Source of the DNA: Halalkalibacter wakoensis JCM 9140
GTDB lineage: Bacteria > Bacillota > Bacilli > Bacillales > Bacillaceae_D
Direction of reading: 5' to 3'
Length of the DNA: 33,421 nt
Assembly (NCBI RefSeq): GCF_000513095.1
Contig: NZ_BAUT01000043.1
Coordinates: 1-33,421 of the forward strand
The translations under genes and the position numbers were made by a program. Below, in pieces: positions 6,888 through 17,052 of this stretch. Under the pieces are notes generated by a model that saw nothing but the letters and a program-made list of their open reading frames with translations, did no database searches and had not been told where the DNA came from. Positions within the stretch are counted from its first letter, which is position 1, and each line of letters opens with the position of its first letter.

Positions 6888-7331
6888 ATGAAAAAAGTGT
6901 TATTCGTTTGCACAGGAAATACTTGTAGAAGTCCGATGGCTGAAGCGCTTTTACGCTCAAAGTTCGGTGAGACCGTTCAAGTGAAATCTGCAGGCGTGCA
7001 AGCTTATCCTAACAGTCCGGCATCGGAAGGGACGAAGGCGGTACTAGCTGAAAAGGGAATTGAATTCGACCACCTTTCACAGCCTGTGACAGACGAGCTT
7101 CTTCATTGGGCAGATATCGTTTTAACGATGACAAATTCTCATAAAGAAATGATTAAGATTTTTTATCCTCATGTGAATGAGAAGCTCTTTACATTAAAAG
7201 AATATGTTGATCCACAAAGCGATGATATCGATATTGCGGATCCGATAGGTGGTCCAATAGAGGCTTATCGTCAAACGGCTGAACAAATCGAACAATGCTT
7301 AAAAAAAGCATCACATAAATTTACAGAATAA
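6888..7331 (+). CDS. ywlE: Protein arginine phosphatase YwlE
   Basis: A low-molecular-weight phosphotyrosine phosphatase-fold enzyme that in B. subtilis removes phosphate from arginine residues marked by McsB, opposing ClpCP targeting. The 147-residue product begins with the P-loop [16 protein letters not shown], with nucleophile Cys8, Arg14 and Thr12, the Thr at the position that gives arginine rather than tyrosine selectivity in YwlE. The general-acid Asp is in DIADPIGG near the C terminus. The AAAGGA upstream is unusually far from the ATG, so initiation may be weak. It starts a close-packed run ywlE-chemoreceptor-rpiB-ywlG. Confidence 0.93.
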   Translation: MKKVLFVCTGNTCRSPMAEALLRSKFGETVQVKSAGVQAYPNSPASEGTKAVLAEKGIEFDHLSQPVTDELLHWADIVLTMTNSHKEMIKIFYPHVNEKLFTLKEYVDPQSDDIDIADPIGGPIEAYRQTAEQIEQCLKKASHKFTE

Positions 7332-7351
7332 TCATAACGGGGTGGAACACG

Positions 7352-8647
7352 GTGGGGGAACGGAAAACATACCGAGCTAGTATTCGAAAGAAGCTAGTAA
7401 TCGGAATTAGTGGCTTGGCGGTTGTAACGTTTGGGTTTAGTGCCATTTTTATTTTCTTTTTAGCGGATCTATTAGAAGGAGTTCTTGGGCTTAGCGGGAA
7501 TGCCTTTATTGTTTTCACATTGGTAAAGGGAATTTTTTGGAGCGGGGTACTAGGTTACATCGCTGCACCGTTGATTACGAAGCCTCTAAGGGAAGTGGAG
7601 GAGGCAGCTAGACGAGCTGCTGCTGGTGATATTCAGCGTGACATCATCGTTTCAAAGTCAGATGATGAAATTAGAGCACTTGGTCTCGCTTACAATGAAA
7701 TGCTACATAGTTTACGTAACATGGTACATGATATTGAGAATAATTTTAACGGGACCAATCAAAAAGTAAGTGAAATCTCTTCTGCATCAGAAATCGCGTC
7801 TACAAAAGCAGCGCAAATCGGTTCGACGATGGATGAGATTGCAAAAGGCGCAGAAAACTCAGCATACGCCATTCAAAATACAGCGGAATCAATGGAGGAA
7901 GTGACCTCTATTGCAGAACAAGTCCAAAAACGAGCAAAAGATTCCAAGCAATCGTCTGACAGCATGGTTCTCCGTTTAACAGAAAGCAGAGAAGTCGTTC
8001 ATTCGCTCGTCCAAGGGATTCAACAGCTCGCTTTTGATAATGAACAATCATTAGAGGCAGTAAGTCGCCTCGAAAATCAAGCAAAAGAAGTTGGAGATAT
8101 TATTTCCCTTGTGGGAGACATTGCTGGGCAAACGAATTTGCTTGCCTTAAATGCCTCGATTGAAGCAGCGCGAGCAGGTGAGCAGGGAAAAGGATTTGCT
8201 GTCGTTGCGGATGAAGTGCGAAATTTGGCGGATGAGAGCGCCAAAGCGGTTAAAGGGATTACAGATTTGATTCACAATATGCAAAATGAAGTGAAAAATG
8301 TTGCCGAACAAATTGGTGAACAAGTCAAAGTAGCCTTGCATCAATCCGAGCAAGGAACAACAACGAACAAATCGATTGGAGAAATGGAAAAATCGGTTAA
8401 AGAAGTGGATGCGTTTATTGCAGATATCTCGCATATGATTGATCGCCAAATGGAATCAATAAAGAAAACAACTCAAGAATCTCAAGAGGTTGCAGCCATT
8501 GCTGAAGAAACATCGGCAGGCTCATTAGAAGTGTCCGCTATGACCGAGCAGCAATCATCGGTCATCACAGAGATGGAAAATATTGCACATGAGCTGTCGG
8601 ATCAAGCTAGAAAATTAAAAGCGACGATCGAACGGTTTACAACATAA
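7352..8647 (+). CDS. Methyl-accepting chemotaxis-type transducer without a ligand domain
   Basis: The 431-residue product has a basic N terminus, two transmembrane segments (about 14-38 and 50-75) separated by only about ten residues, a HAMP-like region (about 75-125), then a long coiled-coil signalling domain. The conserved hairpin tip (about 255-290) contains [20 protein letters not shown] and [15 protein letters not shown]. There is no extracellular sensor domain, so it must sense the membrane, an internal cue, or another protein. GTG 7352 follows GGGGTGG by six bases. B. subtilis lacks it between ywlE and rpiB, and it appears to be co-transcribed with both. Confidence 0.9.
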   Translation: MGERKTYRASIRKKLVIGISGLAVVTFGFSAIFIFFLADLLEGVLGLSGNAFIVFTLVKGIFWSGVLGYIAAPLITKPLREVEEAARRAAAGDIQRDIIVSKSDDEIRALGLAYNEMLHSLRNMVHDIENNFNGTNQKVSEISSASEIASTKAAQIGSTMDEIAKGAENSAYAIQNTAESMEEVTSIAEQVQKRAKDSKQSSDSMVLRLTESREVVHSLVQGIQQLAFDNEQSLEAVSRLENQAKEVGDIISLVGDIAGQTNLLALNASIEAARAGEQGKGFAVVADEVRNLADESAKAVKGITDLIHNMQNEVKNVAEQIGEQVKVALHQSEQGTTTNKSIGEMEKSVKEVDAFIADISHMIDRQMESIKKTTQESQEVAAIAEETSAGSLEVSAMTEQQSSVITEMENIAHELSDQARKLKATIERFTT

Positions 8648-8670
8648 AGAAGAAATTGGGGGAAAAGAAG

Positions 8671-9108
8671 ATGAAAGTAGCCATTGCATCAGATCATGGC
8701 GGATTACAGATTCGCGAAGAATTAAAAAACTTAATGGATGAACTGAACATTGAGTACGAGGATTTTGGTTGTGAATGTACGACGTCTGTTGATTACCCGG
8801 ATTATGCGTTGCCTGTAGCTGAAAAAGTAGCAAGCGGAGAATTTGACCGTGGTATTCTCGTCTGCGGAACAGGGATTGGTATGTCGATTGCGGCAAACAA
8901 AGTCAAAGGAATTCGTTGTGCCCTCGTTCATGATATGTTTACAGCAAAGGTTACACGGGAACATAATGATAGCAATATCCTTGCGATGGGTGAAAGAGTC
9001 ATTGGAGCAGGTCTAGCTAGAGAGATTGCTAAGACATGGCTTCTTACGGAATTCGAAGGTGGTAGACACGCCAAGCGAGTACAAAAAATTACAGAGTACG
9101 AAGGATAA
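8671..9108 (+). CDS. rpiB: Ribose-5-phosphate isomerase B family protein
   Basis: RpiB interconverts ribose 5-phosphate and ribulose 5-phosphate. The 145-residue product shows the family's SDHGG near residue 8, the catalytic-Cys segment GILVCGTGIGMSIAANK near residue 60 and HDMFTAKVTREHNDSN with conserved His and Asn residues. It corresponds to ywlF in B. subtilis. ATG 8671 is used because GGGGGA (8658-8663) is then correctly spaced; a TTG at 8656 would place the ribosome binding site inside the gene. It lies 23 bases after the transducer gene and 12 before ywlG. Confidence 0.93.
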   Translation: MKVAIASDHGGLQIREELKNLMDELNIEYEDFGCECTTSVDYPDYALPVAEKVASGEFDRGILVCGTGIGMSIAANKVKGIRCALVHDMFTAKVTREHNDSNILAMGERVIGAGLAREIAKTWLLTEFEGGRHAKRVQKITEYEG

Positions 9109-9120
9109 TGGAGGCGCATC

Positions 9121-9693
9121 ATGACTCCTGTTAATCAGATCGAACAAATTAAAGAGCAGCTAATAACAGCATTAGAGGACTTACAGGAGGCATTTCCGCT
9201 TTCGGAAGATGTCCTTCTTGTTGTTGGGACAAGCACGAGTGAAGTGATTGGTTCCCATATCGGATCAAACGGTTCTCATGAAGTGGCCGAAGCGATTTAC
9301 GACGTACTTTTTGCCTTGCAAGAAAATACAGGAGTGAAATTGGCTTTTCAATGCTGTGAGCATTTAAACCGCGCCCTTGTACTGGAAGAAAGTGTTGCGA
9401 AAGAACATGGGTATGAACAGGTGTCCGCCATCCCTGTTCGCAAAGCTGGTGGTGCGATGGCAACGTATGCGTTTAAGAAAATGAAGCACCCAACGCTCGT
9501 TGAAGATATTCGAGCAGATGCTGGAATCGATATTGGAGATACGCTCATCGGCATGCACTTGAAAAAGGTAGCTGTTCCAATTAGGAGCCGGATAAAATCG
9601 ATTGGTGAAGCTCATTTTACAATGGCAATAACAAGGCCAAAGTTAATTGGTGGCATTCGTGCTGTTTATGAGAAAACGAATGAACATGAATAA
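9121..9693 (+). CDS. ywlG: TIGR01440/DUF436 family protein YwlG
   Basis: The 190-residue product belongs to the conserved Firmicutes family of B. subtilis YwlG, whose biochemical role is unknown. Visible features are VVGTSTSEVIGSHIGSNGS near residue 36, FQCCEHLNRALVLEE near residue 78, and GIDIGDTLIGMHLKKVAVPI near residue 138. The Cys-Cys-Glu-His group could bind metal, but that is inference. It has a GGAGG ribosome binding site and follows rpiB by 12 bases, consistent with a shared transcript, and precedes glyA. Confidence 0.9.
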   Translation: MTPVNQIEQIKEQLITALEDLQEAFPLSEDVLLVVGTSTSEVIGSHIGSNGSHEVAEAIYDVLFALQENTGVKLAFQCCEHLNRALVLEESVAKEHGYEQVSAIPVRKAGGAMATYAFKKMKHPTLVEDIRADAGIDIGDTLIGMHLKKVAVPIRSRIKSIGEAHFTMAITRPKLIGGIRAVYEKTNEHE

Positions 9694-9763
9694 AAAATAA
9701 GTTTTTCTTCATTTCATACGGAAATAGCGTGATATTTGTGGTAAGATAAAAGCGAATAAGATG

Positions 9764-9788
9764 TATAATGGTTTGAAAACCGAAATAT
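9764..9788 (+). promoter_or_regulatory. Candidate glyA promoter and PurR box
   Basis: A consensus TATAAT (9764-9769) lacks a clear -35. Just downstream AAAACCGAAATAT (9776-9788) matches the B. subtilis PurBox AWWWCCGAACWWT at 12 of 13 positions. A weak inverted partner (CATACGGAAAT) lies near 9715-9725. glyA belongs to the PurR regulon in B. subtilis. The spacing to the weak partner is larger than usual. Confidence 0.4.
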
Positions 9789-9813
9789 ATAAGCAGTTGG
9801 AAGGGGAATAGAG

Positions 9814-11064
9814 ATGTTGAATCAGAAGCCATTACAAGAACAAGATTCAAAAGTGTTTGAAGCTGTGCAGCAGGAGCTAGGTCGCCAACGTGACAAAATT
9901 GAATTAATTGCGTCAGAAAATTTCGTCAGTGCAGCGGTTATGGAAGCTCAAGGTTCTGTATTAACAAATAAATATGCAGAAGGATATCCTGGCCGTCGTT
10001 ACTATGGTGGCTGTGAGTATGTAGATATTGTTGAAGATATTGCTCGTGATCGCGCAAAAGAAATCTTCGGTGCAGAGTACGTAAACGTTCAACCACACTC
10101 GGGTGCACAAGCAAACATGGCTGTGTATTTCACGATTTTAGAGCAAGGTGATACGGTTCTTGGGATGAATCTTTCTCACGGTGGTCACTTAACACATGGT
10201 AGCCCTGTTAACTTCAGTGGTGTTCAATATAACTTCGTTGAGTACGGAGTAGACAAAGAAACGCAACGCATTGACTATGATGTTGTTCGTGAATTAGCAA
10301 AAGAGCATAAGCCGAAGCTAATCGTTGCTGGTGCAAGTGCATACCCACGTGAAATTGATTTTGCGAAATTCCGTGAAATCGCTGATGAAGTTGGAGCTTA
10401 CTTAATGGTTGATATGGCACACATCGCTGGTTTAGTAGCAGCTGGTTTACATCCAAACCCTGTGCCACACGCTCATTTTGTGACAACAACTACACACAAA
10501 ACATTACGTGGCCCTCGTGGTGGTATGATTCTTTGTAAAGAGGAATTCGGTAAAAAGATTGATAAATCGATCTTCCCTGGAATTCAAGGTGGTCCACTTA
10601 TGCATGTAATCGCAGCAAAAGCTGTTTCATTCGGTGAAGTATTAACGCCAGAATTCAAAGCTTATGGCCAAGCGATTATTGATAATGCGAAACGTCTTTC
10701 AGAAAAATTAATGAGCGAAGGCATCAACATCGTATCTGGTGGAACAGATAATCACCTTCTTCTTCTTGACTTACAATCACTTGGCTTAACTGGTAAAGTA
10801 GCTGAGCACGCTCTTGATGAAGTTGGGATTACGACGAACAAGAACACGATTCCTTTTGACCCACAAAGTCCATTTGTGACAAGTGGTATCCGTATCGGAA
10901 CTGCTGCTGTTACATCTCGTGGTTTCGGTGTGGACGCAATGGATGAAATCGGCTCAATTATTGCTTTGACACTTAAAAATGTTGAAAACGAAGAGAAGTT
11001 GGAAGAAGCTCGCAAGCGTGTATCTGAATTAACTTCGAAGTTCCCAATGTATACACATCTATAA
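9814..11064 (+). CDS. glyA: Serine hydroxymethyltransferase
   Basis: This PLP enzyme converts serine and tetrahydrofolate to glycine and 5,10-methylene-tetrahydrofolate, the main cellular source of one-carbon units. The 416-residue product has the PLP-binding lysine at about residue 229 in [14 protein letters not shown], Asp200 and His203 in VDMAHIAGL, and the N-terminal IELIASENF. Length is typical. The ribosome binding site (GGAAGGGGA) is good. A possible PurR box lies upstream and a strong terminator follows. Confidence 0.97.
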   Translation: MLNQKPLQEQDSKVFEAVQQELGRQRDKIELIASENFVSAAVMEAQGSVLTNKYAEGYPGRRYYGGCEYVDIVEDIARDRAKEIFGAEYVNVQPHSGAQANMAVYFTILEQGDTVLGMNLSHGGHLTHGSPVNFSGVQYNFVEYGVDKETQRIDYDVVRELAKEHKPKLIVAGASAYPREIDFAKFREIADEVGAYLMVDMAHIAGLVAAGLHPNPVPHAHFVTTTTHKTLRGPRGGMILCKEEFGKKIDKSIFPGIQGGPLMHVIAAKAVSFGEVLTPEFKAYGQAIIDNAKRLSEKLMSEGINIVSGGTDNHLLLLDLQSLGLTGKVAEHALDEVGITTNKNTIPFDPQSPFVTSGIRIGTAAVTSRGFGVDAMDEIGSIIALTLKNVENEEKLEEARKRVSELTSKFPMYTHL

Positions 11065-11070
11065 GATGAG

Positions 11071-11104
11071 AAAAGCTGAACCTTTGAGGGTTCAGCTTTT
11101 TTGT
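11071..11104 (+). terminator. Terminator of glyA
   Basis: AAAGCTGAACC (11072-11082) pairs with GGTTCAGCTTT (11089-11099) and runs into T residues. Confidence 0.92.
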
Positions 11105-11140
11105 ATGTGATGTTTGTGGCAGAGAGGCGCGGTGGGTGGC

Positions 11141-11346
11141 GTAGCGGACTTTGGAGGACACAGGATCCGTTATTTTTGCGAAATGGACAGTTTTTCTAGG
11201 GTAAGAGGACAGACGTTCCGCTATTTCGGGATTTCAGGTGGAAAAAGCCTTCTATTTGGGCCAATAGCGGAACCACAGTCCGCGAAAGTGCAAAAACAGG
11301 CGTTTTGGACACACATAACGGATCTGGTGTCCGCCGCTGTGATGCC
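11141..11346. repeat. About 200-bp dyad built of 52-bp units
   Basis: GGACA units begin at 11155 and 11207, exactly 52 bases apart, each followed by a related block (ATCCGTTATTT and TTCCGCTATTT). The right half holds the reversed blocks (AATAGCGGAACC near 11264 and ATAACGGATC near 11315), with GTCC at 11278 and 11329. The whole is symmetrical around about 11244. A single open frame runs across it, but its sequence is explained by the dyad and I do not call a gene. It occupies the space between the glyA terminator and the upp leader. Confidence 0.75.
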
Positions 11347-11403
11347 TAATTAATGATTCTTTTATAATCAAGCTGAAAATTCATAATTTTACTTTAACTA
11401 AAC

Positions 11404-11449
11404 GATTCTACCTTAAACCTTGAAGGGGAAATGCTTTTTATGTAGAATC
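11404..11449 (+). other. Inverted repeat in the upp leader
   Basis: GATTCTAC (11404-11411) and GTAGAATC (11442-11449) are perfect complements 30 bases apart, just before upp. There is no T-run, so it is not a terminator. It could be an operator or RNA stem. A TATAAT at 11363-11368 lies upstream without a clear -35. Confidence 0.35.
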
Positions 11450-11491
11450 TTGTAGAAGCAACGTATCGAACCATAAAGGAGCTAAAAACCT

Positions 11492-12121
11492 ATGAGCAAA
11501 GTGTTTGTGTTTGACCACCCTTTAATTCAGCATAAACTAACGTATATCCGTGATAAAGAAACAGGAACAAAAGAATTTCGTGAGCTAGTTGATGAAGTAG
11601 CGGGATTAATGGCTTTCGAAATTACACGTGATTTACCTCTTCAAGATGTAACAGTAGAAACGCCGGTAGGAGCAGCGAAGTCAAAAACAATCGCAGGGAA
11701 GAAATTAGGATTGGTACCGATTCTTCGTGCAGGACTTGGCATGACGGATGGAATTCTCCGAATGATTCCAGCGGCTAAAGTAGGTCATGTTGGATTGTAT
11801 CGTGACCCAGAAACGTTAGAGCCGGTTGAATATTATGTGAAGCTTCCAACAGATGTGGAAGAGCGCGAATTTATCGTGATCGATCCAATGCTTGCAACAG
11901 GTGGATCAGCAATTGAAGCGATCAACAGCTTGAAAAAGCGCGGAGCAAAAACGATGAAGCTGATGTGTCTTGTGGCGGCACCAGAGGGAGTAAGAGCAAT
12001 GCAAGAAGCTCACCCCGACGTGGACATTTTCTTAGCAGCACTTGATGAAAAGCTAAATGAAAAAGGCTACATTGTTCCAGGTTTAGGCGATGCAGGAGAC
12101 CGATTGTTTGGAACGAAATAA
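11492..12121 (+). CDS. upp: Uracil phosphoribosyltransferase
   Basis: Upp salvages uracil by converting it with PRPP to UMP. The 209-residue product is the standard length. The PRPP-binding loop [15 protein letters not shown] is at about residues 129-143, the uracil-site sequence [13 protein letters not shown] is near the C terminus, and [11 protein letters not shown] is near residue 76. The ribosome binding site AAAGGAG is ten bases before the ATG. It has its own terminator. In B. subtilis upp lies directly upstream of the atp operon; here repeats and a protease gene come between. Confidence 0.96.
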   Translation: MSKVFVFDHPLIQHKLTYIRDKETGTKEFRELVDEVAGLMAFEITRDLPLQDVTVETPVGAAKSKTIAGKKLGLVPILRAGLGMTDGILRMIPAAKVGHVGLYRDPETLEPVEYYVKLPTDVEEREFIVIDPMLATGGSAIEAINSLKKRGAKTMKLMCLVAAPEGVRAMQEAHPDVDIFLAALDEKLNEKGYIVPGLGDAGDRLFGTK

Positions 12122-12128
12122 TTAAGTT

Positions 12129-12168
12129 AAAAAGAGGCGATCTTAAAAAAAGATTAGCCTCTTTTTTG
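12129..12168 (+). terminator. Terminator of upp
   Basis: AAAGAGGC and GCCTCTTT, with inner ATCTT/AAGAT, form a stem followed by a T run. Confidence 0.9.
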
Positions 12169-12231
12169 CGTGGTTTCATTCATATATTATAGATTGAACC
12201 TTAGGTGTTAGTTCATTTCGGACTTGAAAAA

Positions 12232-12372
12232 AGGAGCCTCGATCTCGCTCCCGGGATGGGGGCACGCACCTGCAGGCGGGCGTTGAACTAACCGGCTGCG
12301 TCGGTGGATTTCAACCTGCCCTTCCCTCCTGCTGGAGTCGGCCTCCCACCCGTCCGCTTTGTTGAGAGGAAC
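12232..12372. repeat. GC-rich structured intergenic segment
   Basis: This 140-bp segment is far more GC-rich than its surroundings. It can fold: GGGCGTTGAA (around 12278) pairs with TTTCAACCTGCCC (around 12309) around an ACCG/CGGT inner stem. No long frame exists. It resembles a repeat or structured RNA element, but no second copy is in the window. Confidence 0.4.
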
Positions 12373-12528
12373 GATAAAAACTCCCCGAGAAACAAAGTCT
12401 AATGACGTTGCAGGTCTGTTTCATACGCAAATTAAAGAGGCTACCATGACATTGCAGTGAATCTCAAGAGAATAATATAGGTTTTAAATGAAAAAGAGTA
12501 ACAAGTTAAAGGTAAGTAAAAGTAACCC

Positions 12529-12647
12529 TAGCAGGGGAATAACACGTAGACTCCTGCGGGAGCAGTGACCCACGTGTGAGACCCCGGAGGCTCACCGGGC
12601 ACCCGCGGAAAGCGGAGTGTTATTCCCCTGCGGCAGTTAGGCACTTT
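12529..12647 (+). repeat. Type B palindromic repeat, plus orientation
   Basis: The ends AGCAGGGGAATAACAC and GTGTTATTCCCCTGC are inverted repeats of about 15 bp. The core (CTCCTGCGGGAGCAGTGACC, GTGAGACCCC, GGAGGCTCACCGGG, CCCGCGGAAAGCGGAG) is nearly identical to the copy at 25611-25743 in the opposite orientation. This copy lacks about 16 bases (GCAGGCGACAGCCGA) in the middle. Confidence 0.88.
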
Positions 12648-12769
12648 CCAGTGACCTTTCACTACCCTTCTTTTGCTTGATTCTAAGGAATGTTGAAATA
12701 ACTCCACTGCATGATTTCGCAATCTCTGTTCATACTATCTACATATGAAAAATGGTGGGGGAGATGGAT

Positions 12770-15040
12770 ATGAATCGAGTAATCGCGTGTATGTTAGTAC
12801 TAACGATGATAGTTTGTAATGTCGGTCTAGCTTCTGCTGAAGCTGCCATATACCCAGAAATCCCAACCGTAGGAAAGGTGGATCAATCGAACGAAAAAGT
12901 CATTGTCATTGCAACGGCAAATGGCAATGTTGAAGAAGCTTTGCAGCAAGTAAATCTTGCTTTTCCTTCGAGTAAAGTACGAAAAACATTTAAACGAGCA
13001 TTGAACGGATTTTCGATTGAGTTATTAGAAAGCGAAGTAGACATGCTTCGAGAGTTGCAAGGAATTGAACGGGTTGACCAAGTTGTTGATTATAAAGCGA
13101 ATCTAGATAGCAGTGTTCCTTTTATCGGCGCTGATGAGATTAGAGGTAAGCTTGACAATAACGGAGAGCATTTAACGGGAAAAGGAATAAAAGTCGCTGT
13201 TATTGATACAGGCATTGACTATAAACATCCTGATCTCGAAGCCAATTACAAAGGTGGCTACGATGTCGTTGATTATGATCATGATCCGATGGAAACTGTT
13301 GCATCACAGGGACCACCGACGCTTCACGGAACTCACGTTGCTGGGATCATCGCAGCAAATGGGCAAGTAAAAGGAGTCGCGCCAGAAGCGGATATTTACG
13401 CATATCGAGCTTTGGGGCCGGGTGGTCAAGGAACGACAGAGCAAGTCATTGAAGCGATTGAAAAAGCGATTGAAGACGAAGTGGATGTATTAAATTTATC
13501 GCTTGGAAATACGGTTAATGGACCGGACTGGCCAACAAGTATCGCCTTAGACAAGGCGGTTGAAGAAGGCATTGTTGCGGTTACGTCGAACGGAAACAGC
13601 GGACCGAATATGTGGACAGTTGGCTCGCCGGGAACGTCGACCAAAGCGATATCAGTTGGGGCGTCTGCACCCCCAATCAAAACTCCTTATGTGACAATAG
13701 CTGGTCTTGATAAAGAGATCTCGCTTTATCCAATAGGTGGAACACTGCCGTGGGCATTAAAACGAGATTTTGAACTCGTTGATGTCGGGTACGGATTGAA
13801 AGAAGAATGGGAAGAGGTTGATGTAAACGGAAAAATCGCTCTTATAGAAAGAGGAATGATCCCTTTTTCGGAAAAAGCACGCTACGCTCTTGACAATGGT
13901 GCTAAAGCCGTTCTTATTTACAACAATCTCCCAGGTTCCTTTGTTGGTGCGGTAGAACAAGGAATGAAAATACCGGTAGTAGCGATTTCAAAAGAAGATG
14001 GGGACTGGCTATTAGAGCAACTTGAGGAATCGAAAGAGAGCCAATATGCACGGACCATTTACCGGAACGAGGAAGATTTTATCGCCCCATTTAGTTCGAG
14101 GGGACCAGTCACACAAACATGGGAAGTGAAGCCGGATCTTGTTGCCCCGGGTGTTTCCATTGATAGTACAGTGCCAAAAGGATATTTGGGATTAAACGGG
14201 ACGAGTATGTCCGCGCCGCATGTTGCGGGTGCGGCTGCATTAGTCAAGCAAGCTCATCCTGACTGGACTCCTGAACAAATCAAAGCAGCATTAATGAACA
14301 CAGCGAAAAAACTCATAAATGAGGACGGAGAGCCGTATTACCCTTATGAGCAAGGGGCGGGAAGATTACAAGTGAACCGAGCGATTGATGCGAAAACACT
14401 TGTCTATCCTGGTGCTTTAACATTTGGGAAATGGTCAAAAGATGATCCCCGTGAAAAAAGGAAAGTGACGTTTACGATTGAGAACCACGATAACCATACG
14501 AGAACTTTTCATGTGAAACCACCATTTGAGTTACCTGATGGATTGCAATGGGATGTACCTTTTTCAACCGAAATCAAAGCGGGAGAAAAGAAAGAGGTAA
14601 CCGTTGAGTTGGATTTATTTCCTGCTGTATTAGCCGAAGGAATTCATCATGGTGATATTGTGGTTGAGGGCGGGAAAGATCCGATTTCGATTCCATACGT
14701 ATTCTTTATCGAAGAGCCGAATTATCCACGAGCTATGGCCTTTAACTTTGGACATGGAGATCGTCCTGGAGAGTACCGTTATGAAATGTACTTACCAGGT
14801 GGAGCTGAGGAGATGGGTATTGCCCTGTATGACCCAGACACGTTCCAGTTTGTCAAGTTTTTAGACGTGAAGGAAGACGTTGGCAGAGGCATGGTTGGGA
14901 AAGAATGGGACGATCTCGACTTGCCAGATGGTACGTACAAAGCGCTAATTTTTGCAAAGAAAGATGGAAAAGAAGACACGATTGAGACGAATATAACAAT
15001 AGGAGCCTTACTGCCAGAAGGCAAAAAAGATGAGGATTAG
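12770..15040 (+). CDS. Secreted subtilisin-family (S8) serine protease, Vpr-like
   Basis: The 756-residue preproenzyme has a signal peptide (about 1-25, ending ASAEA), an inhibitor I9-like propeptide (about 42-110), and a subtilase domain. Its catalytic residues are Asp146 (VIDTGIDYKHPDL), His186 (HGTHVAGII) and Ser479 (NGTSMSAPHVAGAAAL), with oxyanion Asn276 (SNGNSGP). A protease-associated domain is inserted at about 330-430, and a C-terminal beta-rich extension of about 200 residues follows, as in Vpr and lactocepin-like enzymes. No LPxTG or S-layer anchor was seen, so it is probably released. ATG 12770 is chosen since GGGGGAG (about 12757-12763) is six bases upstream. It is absent from this position in B. 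subtilis, and palindromic repeats flank it on the left. Confidence 0.92.
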   Translation: MNRVIACMLVLTMIVCNVGLASAEAAIYPEIPTVGKVDQSNEKVIVIATANGNVEEALQQVNLAFPSSKVRKTFKRALNGFSIELLESEVDMLRELQGIERVDQVVDYKANLDSSVPFIGADEIRGKLDNNGEHLTGKGIKVAVIDTGIDYKHPDLEANYKGGYDVVDYDHDPMETVASQGPPTLHGTHVAGIIAANGQVKGVAPEADIYAYRALGPGGQGTTEQVIEAIEKAIEDEVDVLNLSLGNTVNGPDWPTSIALDKAVEEGIVAVTSNGNSGPNMWTVGSPGTSTKAISVGASAPPIKTPYVTIAGLDKEISLYPIGGTLPWALKRDFELVDVGYGLKEEWEEVDVNGKIALIERGMIPFSEKARYALDNGAKAVLIYNNLPGSFVGAVEQGMKIPVVAISKEDGDWLLEQLEESKESQYARTIYRNEEDFIAPFSSRGPVTQTWEVKPDLVAPGVSIDSTVPKGYLGLNGTSMSAPHVAGAAALVKQAHPDWTPEQIKAALMNTAKKLINEDGEPYYPYEQGAGRLQVNRAIDAKTLVYPGALTFGKWSKDDPREKRKVTFTIENHDNHTRTFHVKPPFELPDGLQWDVPFSTEIKAGEKKEVTVELDLFPAVLAEGIHHGDIVVEGGKDPISIPYVFFIEEPNYPRAMAFNFGHGDRPGEYRYEMYLPGGAEEMGIALYDPDTFQFVKFLDVKEDVGRGMVGKEWDDLDLPDGTYKALIFAKKDGKEDTIETNITIGALLPEGKKDED

Positions 15041-15076
15041 GGTCAGACTCTCTTAAGGGGCTGACCCCCTTTTGTG
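15040..15076 (+). terminator. Terminator of the protease gene
   Basis: GGGTCAG overlapping the stop codon end pairs with CTGACCC (15061-15067), followed by CCCTTTT. Confidence 0.75.
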
Positions 15077-15136
15077 AAGTTTTTTGACAGATATGTGAAC
15101 ACAGACTAAGTCGTCTTAAATATGTAGGGAAACGCA

Positions 15137-15165
15137 TTGACACAGGGTTTTCACTATTGTACGAT
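15137..15165 (+). promoter_or_regulatory. sigma-A promoter of the atp operon
   Basis: TTGACA (15137-15142), a 17-base spacer, then TACGAT (15160-15165). It is the only good promoter between the protease terminator and atpZ and leaves a leader of about 90 bases. Confidence 0.7.
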
Positions 15166-15264
15166 TAAAAAGGTTGTGATGAGAAGGTTTACATATGTAA
15201 AATTGTGTGATGAATTGCTAAGTGTATTTGCCGAGAATGATTCATGCAAAAGAGGAGGCTTTTA

Positions 15265-15491
15265 ATGACCGATGGAAAACGAAGTCCATGGCGTGCTATT
15301 GTACTCGTTTCTATTATTTCCTCTAATGTTGTAGGGGGAACAGTCGGTGGAGTTTTCCTTGGATTGTGGCTTGGCAACCTATTTGGTTTAAAACCGTTTT
15401 TTCTTATCACTTGTTTGTTTTTAGGACTTTCAGCTGGGTTATACGGTGTGTTCCATGCTGTTAAACCTTTTCTAGGAGACGATAAAGAGTA

Positions 15492-15492
<1 letters not shown>
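15265..15492 (+). CDS. atpZ: AtpZ, small membrane protein of the ATP synthase operon
   Basis: The 75-residue product has two transmembrane segments (about 10-35 and 43-63). In the alkaliphile B. pseudofirmus OF4, atpZ precedes atpI, and the two have been linked to Mg2+ uptake supporting the ATP synthase. B. subtilis lacks a separate atpZ. The ATG at 15265 follows AGAGGAGGC by five bases. A longer frame from 15244 would start before this ribosome binding site. The stop overlaps the atpI start (TAATG). Confidence 0.85.
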
Positions 15493-16605
<1,113 letters not shown>

Positions 16606-16638
16606 ACCATGCTCTATTTTGAGCGTTTAAAATACTGA

Positions 16639-16884
<246 letters not shown>

Positions 16885-16904
16885 TTGCGCAAATTGCACA
16901 TAAT

Positions 16905-16942
16905 AATGGCGACAGTGTCTTATTTTTAAGACCTGCGCCATT
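16905..16942 (+). other. Intercistronic hairpin between atpE and atpF
   Basis: AATGGCG (16905-16911) pairs with CGCCATT (16936-16942), and GTCTTA (16917-16922) with TAAGAC (16927-16932). No T-run follows. In a 168-base gap after the high-demand c subunit it may stabilise mRNA or partly terminate transcription. Confidence 0.65.
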
Positions 16943-17052
16943 CGTTGTGTAGTGTTACTAATTCAATTCAAAACGTACGAAACTGCTTTAGAAACAGTTC
17001 TTTCAAACATAAATCAAATGAATCTTCACATCCAAGAAAGGAGTGAACCGAT

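Noticed and set aside
11114-11353. 79-codon open frame after glyA
   Set aside because: It lies wholly in the 52-bp-unit dyad, has no ribosome binding site, and its sequence follows the inverted repeats.
12232-12372. Riboswitch or T-box
   Set aside because: The segment folds, but I could not find T-box, SAM, purine or other known core motifs, and it is 400 bases from the next gene.
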